Below, one piece after another: positions 1 to 8,681 of a stretch of DNA of 64,000 nt. Position 1 is the first letter of the stretch, and each line of letters starts with the position of its first letter. The position numbers and the translations under genes were made by a program. Under the pieces are notes generated by a model that was not told the origin of the DNA, did no database searches, and saw only the letters and a list, made by a program, of their open reading frames with translations. This DNA comes from Streptomyces sp. SID8374 (GTDB taxonomy: Bacteria > Actinomycetota > Actinomycetes > Streptomycetales > Streptomycetaceae). The DNA lies in assembly GCF_009865135.1 (NCBI RefSeq), contig NZ_WWGH01000002.1, forward strand, positions 744,001-808,000, read 5' to 3'.

Positions 1-800
1 ACGGCGACCGTGGAGACCGAGGTGCCGCGCTGGGCGAAGCGGTAGGCGTCGGCGGGGATCGTGGCCGACCGGTAGTAGCGGGCGGAGCCGCCCTTCGACT
101 GCAACTCCTTGACCAGGGCCTCGTCCAGCGGGACCAGCTTGACCGGGAACCGTTCCGTGAGCTCCTGCACCGCCCCGGTCGGCAGCCCGCCGGACCAGAA
201 GAAGGCGTCGAGATCACCGGCGACCAGCCGGTCCGGCATGGTGTTGATCCCCGCCGACACCGCGGTCACGTCCTGCTTCGGGTGGACGCCCGCCGCGTTC
301 AGCAGCCGGTCCGCGACCAGCCGGACCCCGGAACCCTCCTGGCCGACGCCGACCCGCTTGCCCCGCAGATCGGCGACGCTGCCGATGTCGGAGTCGCGCG
401 GGACGACCAGCTGGACGTAGTCGTCGTAGAGCCGCACACAGCCCCGCAGCAGATGGGCGCCGGGCCTGCCGTCGCGCACATAGGTGGCCACGGCGTCGGC
501 GGTGGCGATGGTGAAGTCCGCCTCGCCCGTCGCCACCCGCGCGAGGTTCTGCTGGGAGCCCTCACTGGTGAGCAGCTTTATCGACACCTCGGGCATGTCC
601 TTGGCAAGGGCGCCTTCCAGCCGTTCCCCGTACCGCTGGTAGACGCCGCTCGGCACCCCCGTGGAGAAGGTCAGCGACCCGCTCGGGGTCCGTTCGCCCA
701 AGGGGAGGAGCCACCACGCGAGCAGCCCGAGCACGACCGCGAGCGCGGCGCCCGTCTGGAGGGCGCGGCGTCGGCCGAATCGGGACAGAGCGTGGAGCAT
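1..800 (-). CDS. TAXI-family TRAP transporter solute-binding protein, 3' part cut by window edge
   Basis: Reading the minus strand from the ATG at 800 gives an open frame to the window edge (about 266 residues, no stop), so the C-terminus is missing. It starts MLHALSRFGRRR, then a hydrophobic stretch (ALAVVLGLLAWWLLPL) that is a signal peptide or membrane anchor. The mature part has the pattern of TAXI substrate-binding proteins: FSTGVPSGVYQRYGERL, then GEADFTIATADAV and DLRGKRVGVGQEGSGV. Family members bind small acids outside the membrane for TRAP-type uptake. Its expected permease partner is not in view, so substrate and complex are unknown. The gene is divergent from miaB with an 89-bp gap. 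Confidence 0.8.
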   Translation of the reverse strand, partial: MLHALSRFGRRRALQTGAALAVVLGLLAWWLLPLGERTPSGSLTFSTGVPSGVYQRYGERLEGALAKDMPEVSIKLLTSEGSQQNLARVATGEADFTIATADAVATYVRDGRPGAHLLRGCVRLYDDYVQLVVPRDSDIGSVADLRGKRVGVGQEGSGVRLVADRLLNAAGVHPKQDVTAVSAGINTMPDRLVAGDLDAFFWSGGLPTGAVQELTERFPVKLVPLDEALVKELQSKGGSARYYRSATIPADAYRFAQRGTSVSTVA

Positions 801-889
801 GCGGGCGATCCTGCCAGCTCACCGCCCCCCTGACCAGGCCCGGCCGGGCAGGGACGAAGGCGCGCCCGGCAACCGCCTACCCTGGTCAC

Positions 890-2413
890 ATGAGCAGCGG
901 CAACCGGAGCGAAGAAGCAGTGGACGTCCAGAAGAGCTACGAGGTGCGCACCTACGGGTGCCAGATGAACGTCCACGACTCCGAACGGCTGTCGGGCCTC
1001 CTGGAGGACGCCGGTTACGTACGGGCGCCCGAGGGCGCCGACGGCGACGCCGACGTCGTCGTCTTCAACACCTGCGCGGTCCGCGAGAACGCCGACAACA
1101 AGCTCTACGGCAACCTCGGCCGGCTCGCCCCGATGAAGACCAAGCGCCCCGGGATGCAGATCGCCGTCGGCGGCTGCCTCGCCCAGAAGGACCGCGACAC
1201 CATCGTCAAGCGGGCCCCCTGGGTGGACGTCGTCTTCGGCACGCACAACATCGGCAAGCTGCCCGTGCTGCTGGAGCGCGCCCGGATCCAGGAGGAGGCG
1301 CAGATCGAGATCGCCGAATCCCTGGAGGCCTTCCCCTCCACGCTCCCCACCCGCCGCGAGTCCGCCTACGCCGCGTGGGTCTCCATCTCCGTCGGCTGCA
1401 ACAACACCTGCACCTTCTGCATCGTCCCGGCGCTGCGCGGCAAGGAGAAGGACCGCCGCACCGGCGACATCCTGGCCGAGATCGAGGCCCTGGTCGCCGA
1501 GGGCGTGTCCGAGATCACCCTGCTCGGCCAGAACGTCAACGCGTACGGCTCCGACATCGGCGACCGCGAGGCCTTCTCCAAGCTGCTGCGCGCCTGCGGG
1601 AGGATCGAGGGCCTGGAGCGCGTCCGCTTCACCTCGCCGCACCCCCGCGACTTCACCGACGACGTCATCGCCGCCATGGCCGAGACGCCCAGTGTGATGC
1701 CGCAGCTCCACATGCCGATGCAGTCCGGCTCGGACCGCATCCTCAAGGCGATGCGTCGCTCCTACCGTCAGGAGCGCTTCCTCGGCATCATCGAGAAGGT
1801 GCGCGCCGCGATGCCGGACGCCGCCATCTCCACCGACATCATCGTGGGCTTCCCCGGCGAGACCGAGGAGGACTTCGAGCAGACGATGCACGCGGTCCGC
1901 GAAGCCCGTTTCGCCAACGCGTTCACCTTCCAGTATTCGAAGCGCCCCGGGACCCCGGCCGCCGACATGGACGGCCAGATCCCCAAGGAGGTCGTGCAGG
2001 AGCGGTACATGCGCCTGTCCGCCCTCCAGGAGCAGATCTCCTGGGACGAGAACAAGAAACAGGTCGGCCGCACCCTGGAGGTCATGGTCGCCGAGGGCGA
2101 GGGCCGTAAGGACGGCGCCACCCACCGCCTCTCCGGCCGCGCCCCCGACAACCGCCTCGTCCACTTCACCAAGCCCGACCAGGACGTGCGCCCCGGCGAT
2201 GTGGTGACCGTGGAGGTCACCTACGCCGCCCCGCACCACCTGCTCGCCGAGGGCACCCCGCTCGCGGTACGGGCCACCCGCGCGGGCGACGCGTGGGAGA
2301 AGCGCACGACGGCGGCCGCCGCCAAGCCGGCCGGGGTGATGCTGGGCCTCCCGTCCATCGGCGCCCCGGACCCGCTGCCGGCCGCCGCCGCCCCGGCCTG
2401 CGGGATCGGCTGA
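890..2413 (+). CDS. miaB: tRNA-2-methylthio-N6-dimethylallyladenosine synthase MiaB
   Basis: Radical-SAM methylthiotransferase that adds the 2-methylthio group to i6A37 of tRNAs, acting after MiaA (encoded 1.4 kb downstream). The N-terminal UPF0004 domain begins YEVRTYGCQMNVHDSE, with further conserved Cys at FNTCAVREN and VGGCLAQK for the auxiliary cluster. The radical-SAM motif is CNNTCTFC (CxxxCxxC, near residue 165). A C-terminal TRAM-like domain follows (GRTLEVMVAEGEG onwards). At 507 residues it is full length, with a Pro/Ala-rich tail. The start is the ATG in CACATGAGCAGC; a later GTG at codon 11 is possible. Identification is by motif and by conserved position. Confidence 0.95.
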   Translation: MSSGNRSEEAVDVQKSYEVRTYGCQMNVHDSERLSGLLEDAGYVRAPEGADGDADVVVFNTCAVRENADNKLYGNLGRLAPMKTKRPGMQIAVGGCLAQKDRDTIVKRAPWVDVVFGTHNIGKLPVLLERARIQEEAQIEIAESLEAFPSTLPTRRESAYAAWVSISVGCNNTCTFCIVPALRGKEKDRRTGDILAEIEALVAEGVSEITLLGQNVNAYGSDIGDREAFSKLLRACGRIEGLERVRFTSPHPRDFTDDVIAAMAETPSVMPQLHMPMQSGSDRILKAMRRSYRQERFLGIIEKVRAAMPDAAISTDIIVGFPGETEEDFEQTMHAVREARFANAFTFQYSKRPGTPAADMDGQIPKEVVQERYMRLSALQEQISWDENKKQVGRTLEVMVAEGEGRKDGATHRLSGRAPDNRLVHFTKPDQDVRPGDVVTVEVTYAAPHHLLAEGTPLAVRATRAGDAWEKRTTAAAAKPAGVMLGLPSIGAPDPLPAAAAPACGIG

Positions 2414-2517
2414 GCCGTACGAGGCGGGCCGCGCGGCGCGGTGGACCGGCCCGCAGGACCGGCTGACGGGCACCCGCCGCCGCGGCCCCGGCACCCCCGG
2501 CAAGTACGCTGACCGGC

Positions 2518-3231
2518 ATGCTTGTCGCCGCCGCCGTGTGCCCCTGTCCGCCGCTCCTGGTGCCCGAGGTCGCCGCCGGGGCCGCCCCCGAACTCGACAC
2601 CGCGCGCGCCGCTTGCCTCGACGCCGTGGGGGTCCTCGCCGCCTCCCGCCCCGACCTGCTCGTGGTCGTCGGCCCGGGGGACGGCCGGACCACCGGGGCC
2701 TACCCGGCGGGCGCCCACGGCTCCTTCAGAGGCTTCGGCGTCGCCCTCGACATCACCCTGGGCGAGCCCGACCCGGCCGCGCGGACGGAACCGCTTCCGG
2801 ACTCCCTCGCCGTCGGCGCCTGGCTGCTGGACCGGGCCCGCTGGGCGGGCGCACCGGTCGAGGGGCTCGCGGTGGACGGGCGCGCCCCCGCCGCCGAGTG
2901 CGCCCGGGCCGGACAGGAGCTGGCCGCCCGCGCCGACCGCGTCGCGCTCCTCGTGATGGGCGACGGCAGCGCCTGCCGCACCCTCAAGGCGCCCGGCTAT
3001 CTCGACGAGCGGGCCGAGGCCTTCGACGCCCGGGCGACGGGGGCGCTGGGCTCCGCCGACCTCGCCGCACTCGACGCGCTGGACGAGACACTCGCGTACG
3101 AACTGAAGGCGGTCGGCCGGGCCCCCTGGCAGCTGCTCAGCGGCGCCGCACGGGGCGCGGGCCTCGGCGGCCGGCTGCTGTACGAGGACGCGCCCTACGG
3201 GGTGGGCTACACCGTCGCCGCCTGGTCCTGA
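2518..3231 (+). CDS. class III extradiol ring-cleavage dioxygenase-like protein (LigB-like)
   Basis: A 237-residue soluble protein beginning MLVAAAVCPCPPLLVPEVA. The opening CPCPPLL(V)PE pattern and the later VVVGPGDGR and VALLVMGDGSACR segments match the LigB-like, class III extradiol dioxygenase subunit B-like family found between miaB and miaA in Streptomyces. True LigB enzymes bind Fe(II) with two His and a Glu; I cannot find the usual paired metal His near the N-terminus, so catalytic activity is doubtful. It follows miaB after 104 bp on the same strand and ends at a strong hairpin. Function unknown; family assignment moderate. Confidence 0.75.
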   Translation: MLVAAAVCPCPPLLVPEVAAGAAPELDTARAACLDAVGVLAASRPDLLVVVGPGDGRTTGAYPAGAHGSFRGFGVALDITLGEPDPAARTEPLPDSLAVGAWLLDRARWAGAPVEGLAVDGRAPAAECARAGQELAARADRVALLVMGDGSACRTLKAPGYLDERAEAFDARATGALGSADLAALDALDETLAYELKAVGRAPWQLLSGAARGAGLGGRLLYEDAPYGVGYTVAAWS

Positions 3232-3234
3232 CCT

Positions 3235-3298
3235 GGACGCACCGACGGCGGCACCGCAGAGTTCCGGCCAGGTCCCGGACGCACCGACGGCGGCACCG
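3235..3298. repeat. 22-bp exact direct repeat downstream of the LigB-like gene
   Basis: The 22-bp unit starting GGACGCACCGACGGCGGC occurs exactly at 3235-3256 and 3277-3298 (42-bp period). The second copy supplies the left arm of the terminator hairpin that follows, suggesting a local duplication of terminator sequence. Confidence 0.85.
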
Positions 3299-3319
3299 GA
3301 GAGATCCGGTGCCGCCGTC
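3286..3319. terminator. bidirectional hairpin terminator
   Basis: Perfect 14-bp stem (GACGGCGGCACCGG / CCGGTGCCGCCGTC) with a 6-nt loop AGAGAT, between the convergent LigB-like gene and the antitoxin-like gene. Confidence 0.8.
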
Positions 3320-3339
3320 GGGGGCCTGCCGCTGTCAGG

Positions 3340-3606
3340 TCAGGAAGCGGGCGGCGGAGTGGGAGGCGTGGTGCCGGGCGTGCCGGGGGTGCCGCCGTCC
3401 TTCTGGCCCAGCTTGTCCACGGCCTCCTTGGCCTTGCGCGTACCCGTGTCGATCTTGTCGCTGTACTTGCCCTTGGTCTTCTCGTCGACCGTGCGCGCGG
3501 CCTTGTCGAGACCCTGCTCGATCTTGTCCCCGTGCTGCTGCGCGAGGTCGCCGACCTTTTCCTTTGCCGGTTCCAGCTTGGCCTTCAGATTGTCCAGGAA
3601 CCCCAT
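3340..3606 (-). CDS. small Lys-rich antitoxin-like protein (Rv0909 type)
   Basis: An 88-residue protein starting MGFLDNLKAKLEPAKEKVGDLA, rich in Lys and Ala with amphipathic helices, ending in a Gly/Thr/Pro-rich tail (PGTPGTTPPTPPPAS). This is the pattern of the small actinobacterial family usually annotated antitoxin after M. tuberculosis Rv0909. The ATG at 3606 is preceded by GGAAGG at good spacing. No toxin gene lies beside it (neighbours are the LigB-like gene and miaA), so a toxin-antitoxin role is not supported here; it could equally be a small structural or stress protein. Confidence 0.7.
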   Translation of the reverse strand: MGFLDNLKAKLEPAKEKVGDLAQQHGDKIEQGLDKAARTVDEKTKGKYSDKIDTGTRKAKEAVDKLGQKDGGTPGTPGTTPPTPPPAS

Positions 3607-3777
3607 TGGGTCACCTTCCGTGCAGTGAGGACGGTCTGCGGGAGCGTTCTCCCGCCCCCCATTGTCCGTCACCTCTCCCTCCCTGCCGACTCCAACCGCC
3701 CTCCGGCGCTCTCCTGACGCTCTTCCACGCTTTCGGCGGTGTGCGGGAGCGCCCCGGAGATTTGGGAGACTGTCCCG

Positions 3778-4716
3778 GTGAACCATCCCGTTTCAGCCCC
3801 CCGCGTCATCACCGTCGTCGGCCCCACCGCGGCCGGAAAATCCGATCTGGGGGTCTTCCTCGCCCGGGAGCTCGGCGGAGAGGTGGTCAACGCCGACTCC
3901 ATGCAGCTCTACCGCGGGATGGACATCGGTACGGCGAAGATGACGCCGGCCGAGCGCGCGGGCGTCCCGCACCACCTGCTGGACATCTGGGACGTCACCG
4001 AGGCCGCCAGCGTCGCCGAGTACCAGCGCCTGGCCCGGCTGGAGATCGACCGGCTCCTCGCCCAGGGCCGTACACCGATCCTCGTGGGCGGCTCCGGGCT
4101 GTACGTGAAGGGCGCCATCGACGCTCTGGAGTTCCCCGGTACGGACCCCGAGGTGCGCGGCCGCCTCGAACAGGAGCTGGCCGAGCGCGGCTCCGGCTTC
4201 CTGCACCAGCGGCTCGCCGCCGAGGACCCCGGTGCCGCCCGGTCGATCCTCGCGAGCAACGGCCGCCGGATCGTCCGCGCCCTCGAAGTCATCGAGATCA
4301 CCGGCAAGCCCTTCACCGCCAACCTCCCCGGCGACGAGCCGGTCTACGAGGCCGTGCAGATCGGCGTCGACGTGGAGCGCCCCGAGCTGGACGAGCGCAT
4401 CGCCCTGCGTGTCGACCGCATGTGGGAGGCCGGCCTCGTCGACGAGGTGCGTGCCCTGGAGGCGTCCGGGCTGCGCGAGGGGCTGACCGCCTCACGGGCG
4501 CTGGGCTACCAGCAGATCCTCGCGGCGCTCGCGGGGGAGTGCACGGAACAGGAGGCGCGCGCCGAGACCGTGCGCGCCACCAAGCGCTTCGCGCGCCGGC
4601 AGGACTCCTGGTTCCGCCGCGACCCGCGCGTCCACTGGCTGGGTGGCGGACACCGTGACCGGGAAGAACTCCCGCACCGGGCGCTGACGTTGATCGAACG
4701 AGCGGTCACAGCCTGA
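3778..4716 (+). CDS. miaA: tRNA dimethylallyltransferase MiaA
   Basis: Transfers the dimethylallyl group from DMAPP to A37 of tRNAs reading UNN codons, producing the substrate for MiaB. The P-loop is VVGPTAAGKSDL near the N-terminus. The conserved NADSMQLYRGMDIGTAK and PHHLLDI segments follow, then GGSGLYVKG and the DEV/SRALGYQQ region. It is 312 residues, normal for the family. I chose the GTG at 3778 (VNHPVSAPRVITVVGP), with GGGAG 9 nt upstream; an upstream GTG at 3739 lacks a ribosome site. Confidence 0.95.
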   Translation: MNHPVSAPRVITVVGPTAAGKSDLGVFLARELGGEVVNADSMQLYRGMDIGTAKMTPAERAGVPHHLLDIWDVTEAASVAEYQRLARLEIDRLLAQGRTPILVGGSGLYVKGAIDALEFPGTDPEVRGRLEQELAERGSGFLHQRLAAEDPGAARSILASNGRRIVRALEVIEITGKPFTANLPGDEPVYEAVQIGVDVERPELDERIALRVDRMWEAGLVDEVRALEASGLREGLTASRALGYQQILAALAGECTEQEARAETVRATKRFARRQDSWFRRDPRVHWLGGGHRDREELPHRALTLIERAVTA

Positions 4717-4817
4717 TCACGTGATGGCATCGGGACGCTCCGCCCGTCAATTCGGCCCCCGTGATCGTGCCATCATCGAGCATCGATCCACCAGTGGAGT
4801 CCGAGTTGGGAGGGCGC

Positions 4818-5264
4818 GTGGCGATGGAGGCCGGCCCTCGCGACACGGAACAGCACGACGTACCGCCGCCGCGGGAGATCGCGGGGCGGCTGAGTCCCGA
4901 CGGGCCCGACGAGCAGGACGTGGCCCCGGAGGTCGAGGTCGAGTTGCGGCCCGCCCGCAGGCTGCGGATCTGGCAGCTCGCGCCCATCATCATGCTGGCC
5001 GCCGTCGGCTCCCTGATGTTCGCCTTCCCGCTCGCCTTCGAGTTCGGTGACGGCGGCGCCGTGGTCGCCATGCTGGGGCTCCTGATCAGCTGCTGCGCGG
5101 CCGGCTGGGGCATGATGGCGGCCCGCCGCGTCGGCCACACCTGGCCCGGCCTGCCGGCCAGGGGTTCGGGCGACCGCCCCGACTGGCGCGTGATCGCCCT
5201 GTACGTCGTCATGGGCACCGGACTGGTCGCCCTCGCCGTCTGGCGCGTGGCCCGCCTGCGCTGA
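4818..5264 (+). CDS. small membrane protein of unknown function
   Basis: About 148 residues: an acidic, Pro-rich cytosolic N-terminus (residues 1-50), then three hydrophobic segments: IWQLAPIIMLAAVGSLMFAF, a second with GLLISCCAAGWGMMAA, and a last one with VIALYVVMGTGLVALAV. I do not recognise a domain. It lies between miaA and dapF on the same strand and appears to be a conserved Streptomyces hypothetical. The start is uncertain: GTG at 4818 follows GGGAGG by 4 nt, while the ATG at 4824 gives a 10-nt spacing. Confidence 0.7.
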   Translation: MAMEAGPRDTEQHDVPPPREIAGRLSPDGPDEQDVAPEVEVELRPARRLRIWQLAPIIMLAAVGSLMFAFPLAFEFGDGGAVVAMLGLLISCCAAGWGMMAARRVGHTWPGLPARGSGDRPDWRVIALYVVMGTGLVALAVWRVARLR

Positions 5265-5347
5265 CTTCAGCGCGTGGCCCCGCGGCGCTGACGCGCCCAG
5301 GGCCTCCGGCCTCGCGGAGTGTCGGTGGCGGCTCGTACAGTTGGCCT

Positions 5348-6220
5348 GTGAGCACTTCGCAGATCACCTTCCTCAAGGGTCACGGCACCGAGAACGACTT
5401 CGTGATCGTCCCCGACCCGGACAACGCCCTCGCGCTGCCCGCCTCCGTCGTCGCCCGGATCTGCGACCGCAGGGCCGGCATCGGCGGGGACGGCCTGCTG
5501 CACGTGGTCCGCTCCGCGGCCCACCCCGAGGCCAGGTCCATGGCCGCCGAGGCCGAGTGGTTCATGGACTACCGCAACGCGGACGGTTCGGTCGCCGAGA
5601 TGTGTGGCAACGGGGTCCGCGTCTTCGCCCACCACCTCCAGCGCGAGGGGCTCGTCGAGGAGGGCGGCCTCGCCGTCGCCACCCGGGGCGGCGTCAAGCA
5701 GGTGCACATCGCCAAGGACGGCGACATCACCGTCTCCATGGGGCGCGCCCTGCTGCCCGAGGAGAGCGCCACGGTTGCCGTCGGGGAGCGCAGCTGGCCC
5801 TCCCGCAACGTCAACATGGGCAACCCGCACGCCGTGGCCTTCGTCGAGGACCTCGACCACGCCGGAGACCTGCTCTCCGCCCCGCCGGTCAGCCCCGCCG
5901 CGGTCTACCCCGACGGCGTCAACGTCGAGTTCGTCGTCGACCGGGGCCCGCGCCACGTCGCCATGCGCGTCCACGAGCGAGGCTCCGGCGAGACCCGCTC
6001 CTGCGGCACCGGCGCCTGCGCGGTCGCCGTCGCCACCGCCCGCCGCGACGGCACGGACCCGGCGGTGACCGGCCTCCCCGCGACGTACCGGGTGGACCTC
6101 CCCGGCGGCACCCTGACCATCACCGAGCACCCGGACGGCTCGGTCGACATGACCGGCGCCGCCGTGATCGTCGCCGAGGGCACCATCGACCCGGCCTGGC
6201 TGGAATCGGTCGCGGTCTGA
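5348..6220 (+). CDS. dapF: diaminopimelate epimerase DapF
   Basis: Converts LL- to meso-diaminopimelate for lysine and peptidoglycan synthesis by a two-base, two-cysteine mechanism. Both catalytic motifs are intact: EMCGNGVRVFAH in the first half and SCGTGACA in the second. The start region FLKGHGTENDFVIV and the RAGIGGDGLLHV segment are typical. It is 290 residues, full length. The GTG start at 5348 sits close to the inferred promoter and has only a weak ribosome site, as is common in Streptomyces. Confidence 0.96.
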   Translation: MSTSQITFLKGHGTENDFVIVPDPDNALALPASVVARICDRRAGIGGDGLLHVVRSAAHPEARSMAAEAEWFMDYRNADGSVAEMCGNGVRVFAHHLQREGLVEEGGLAVATRGGVKQVHIAKDGDITVSMGRALLPEESATVAVGERSWPSRNVNMGNPHAVAFVEDLDHAGDLLSAPPVSPAAVYPDGVNVEFVVDRGPRHVAMRVHERGSGETRSCGTGACAVAVATARRDGTDPAVTGLPATYRVDLPGGTLTITEHPDGSVDMTGAAVIVAEGTIDPAWLESVAV

Positions 6221-6410
6221 CCGGTAAGCGCCGGGTGGCCGACCGCCCGGCTCGAAACGGTGATCGGTCCGGGCTTCGCTCGAATGGGTGATCCGTTTCA
6301 CGCTGGGCGAGAGCCGGTCTGCGCCACGTGGTGGGGTCGATAGCATCAAGCACCGGCCCGGAGAAGCGTCCGCCTCTCCCCACCGCCGGTCGACGTTGCC
6401 GGAGGTGCCC

Positions 6411-8564
6411 ATGAGTGCAGAGGCCGCCGATCCCGCCGCCGTGCCCCGCAGGCGGAGCCGGCCCAGGATCGATCTGCGCAGACTGGGCCGGGTGGCGCTG
6501 CTCGGCCCGGTCTCCCGCGACCGGCTGCCCGACGCCATCGGCCATGTCGCCGACGCGCACCGCGCCCACCACCCCGACGCCGACCTGGGCATCCTGCACC
6601 GCGCCTACGTCCTCGCGGAGTCCTCGCACCGGGGCCAGATGCGCAAGAGCGGCGAGCCGTACATCACGCACCCGCTGGCCGTCACCCTGATCCTCGCCGA
6701 GCTCGGCGCCGAGACCACCACCCTGACCGCCTCCCTCCTCCACGACACCGTCGAGGACACCGAGGTGACCCTCGATCAGGTACGGGAGCAGTTCGGCGAA
6801 GAGGTCTGCTACCTCGTCGACGGTGTCACCAAACTCGAAAAGGTCGACTACGGAGCCGCCGCCGAGCCGGAGACCTTCCGCAAGATGCTCGTCGCCACCG
6901 GCAACGACGTCCGGGTCATGTCCATCAAGCTCGCCGACCGGCTGCACAACATGCGCACCCTCACCGTGATGCGCCCCGAGAAGCAGGCCCGGATCGCCAA
7001 GGTCACCCGGGACGTCCTCATCCCGCTGGCCGAACGGCTCGGCGTCCAGGCGCTCAAGACCGAGCTCGAAGACCTGGTCTTCGCGATCCTGAACCCCGAG
7101 GAGTACGAGGACACCCGCGCCCTCATCGCCGCCGCGACGGACGGCGGGGACCCGCTGTCCGCCATCGCCGACAGTGTCCGGGCCACCCTGCGGGAGGCGG
7201 GCATCGGCGCCGAGGTCCTCATCAGGCCGCGCCACTTCGTCTCCGTCCACCGGGTCCGCAGGAAACGCGGCGAGCTGCGCCCCACCGACTTCGGCCGGCT
7301 GCTCGTCCTGGTCGGCGAGGACGCCGACTGCTACGCGGTCCTCGGTGAGCTGCACACCTGCTTCACGCCGGTGATCTCCGAGTTCAAGGACTTCATCGCC
7401 GCCCCCAAGTTCAACCTGTACCAGTCGCTGCACACCGCCGTCGTCGGCCCCGAGGGAGCCGTCGCCGAGGTCCTCATCCGTACGCACCGGATGCACAAGG
7501 TGGCCGAGGCGGGCGTCGTCGCCCTGGGCAACCCGTACGCCCACGACACGGCCACCGCCCACGACGGCACCACCGCCGCTCAGGCCGAGCCGTCCGACGA
7601 GCGCGCCGACCCGACCCGGCCCGGCTGGCTCTCCCGGCTGCTGGACTGGCAGGAGTCCGCCACCGACCCGGACACCTTCTGGACCACCCTGCGCGCCGAC
7701 CTCGCCCAGGACCGCGAGATCACCGTCTTCCGCACCGACGGCGGCACCCTCGGCCTGCCCGCCGGGGCCAGCTGTGTCGACGCCGCCTACGCCCAGCACG
7801 GGGAGCGGGCGCACGCCTGCATCGGCGCCCGGGTCAACGGCCGCCTCGCCACCCTCTCCACCGTCCTCAGCGACGGCGACACCGTCCAGCTGCTGCTCGC
7901 CCAGGACACCGCCTCCGGCCCCTCGCCCGAGTGGCTGGACCACGCCCGCACCCCCGCCGCCCGCATCGCGATCACCGGCTGGCTCTCCGCCCACCCCGAC
8001 GGACCGGGCCCGGAGGCCGAGGGCCTCGCGGAGCAGGCGGCCGACGGCCCGCAGTCCACCGCGCCCGCCCGCACCCGGTCCGGCGGGCGCGCCGCCAACG
8101 TCGTCGTCGACGGTCCGGAGAGCCCCACCCGCCTGGCCGGCTGCTGTACGCCGGTGCCTCCGGACGAGGTGGTCGGCATCGTGGTCCGGGGCGGCGCCGT
8201 CACCGTGCACCGCCAGGAATGTCCCGCCGTCGCCCGGATGCGGGAGATCGGCCGCGCCCCCGTCGCGGCCCGCTGGCGCGAGGAGGAGGACGGCCGACGC
8301 GACACCGCCGCCTGCCGGGTCACCCTCGTCGCCGAGTCCTTCGGACGCCCCCGGCTGCTCGCCGACCTCACCGAGGCGATCGCCACGGCCGACGCGGCCA
8401 TCGTCTCCGCCACCGTGGAGCCGCCCAGCCAGCAGCGCGTACGCCACACCTACACGCTCCAGCTCCCGGACGCCGCCGGACTGCCCGCCCTGATGCGGGC
8501 GATGCGCGAGGTCGCCGGGGTCTACGACGTCAGCCGCGCCCAGCACCCGGCCGCCACCGGCTGA
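6411..8564 (+). CDS. rshA: RelA/SpoT homologue RshA-type (p)ppGpp hydrolase / degenerate synthetase
   Basis: A 717-residue RelA/SpoT-family protein. The N-terminal HD hydrolase is intact: SSHRGQMRKSGEPYITHPLA, LLHDTVEDT and KLADRLHNMRTL. The synthetase region keeps the Asp and Glu positions and the SEFKDFIAAPKFNLYQSLHT segment. However, the usual RPKHxxSIxxK is RPRHFVSVHRVRRK and the AHWxYK motif is missing (AEAGVVALGNPY). TGS (near residue 445-490) and a C-terminal ACT-like domain follow, with a Cys pair at LAGCCTPVPPDEVVGIVVRG. It sits downstream of dapF where I recall rshA in S. coelicolor. The ATG at 6411 is preceded by GGAGG. I expect hydrolase activity; synthetase activity is uncertain. 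Confidence 0.88.
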   Translation: MSAEAADPAAVPRRRSRPRIDLRRLGRVALLGPVSRDRLPDAIGHVADAHRAHHPDADLGILHRAYVLAESSHRGQMRKSGEPYITHPLAVTLILAELGAETTTLTASLLHDTVEDTEVTLDQVREQFGEEVCYLVDGVTKLEKVDYGAAAEPETFRKMLVATGNDVRVMSIKLADRLHNMRTLTVMRPEKQARIAKVTRDVLIPLAERLGVQALKTELEDLVFAILNPEEYEDTRALIAAATDGGDPLSAIADSVRATLREAGIGAEVLIRPRHFVSVHRVRRKRGELRPTDFGRLLVLVGEDADCYAVLGELHTCFTPVISEFKDFIAAPKFNLYQSLHTAVVGPEGAVAEVLIRTHRMHKVAEAGVVALGNPYAHDTATAHDGTTAAQAEPSDERADPTRPGWLSRLLDWQESATDPDTFWTTLRADLAQDREITVFRTDGGTLGLPAGASCVDAAYAQHGERAHACIGARVNGRLATLSTVLSDGDTVQLLLAQDTASGPSPEWLDHARTPAARIAITGWLSAHPDGPGPEAEGLAEQAADGPQSTAPARTRSGGRAANVVVDGPESPTRLAGCCTPVPPDEVVGIVVRGGAVTVHRQECPAVARMREIGRAPVAARWREEEDGRRDTAACRVTLVAESFGRPRLLADLTEAIATADAAIVSATVEPPSQQRVRHTYTLQLPDAAGLPALMRAMREVAGVYDVSRAQHPAATG

Positions 8565-8681
8565 GGGACCGTTCCGGCGGCCGCCACCAGCTGACCACCC
8601 CCGCCCCGGGGAGGCCGCCTCGTTCGGGTGGTGCGGGCGCGGCAGCGCCGGGAGAGCGCCCGGCGCTGATAGCGGTAGTCC

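Noticed and set aside
3340..3606. A toxin-antitoxin pair
   Set aside because: Only the antitoxin-like protein is present; no toxin candidate is adjacent.
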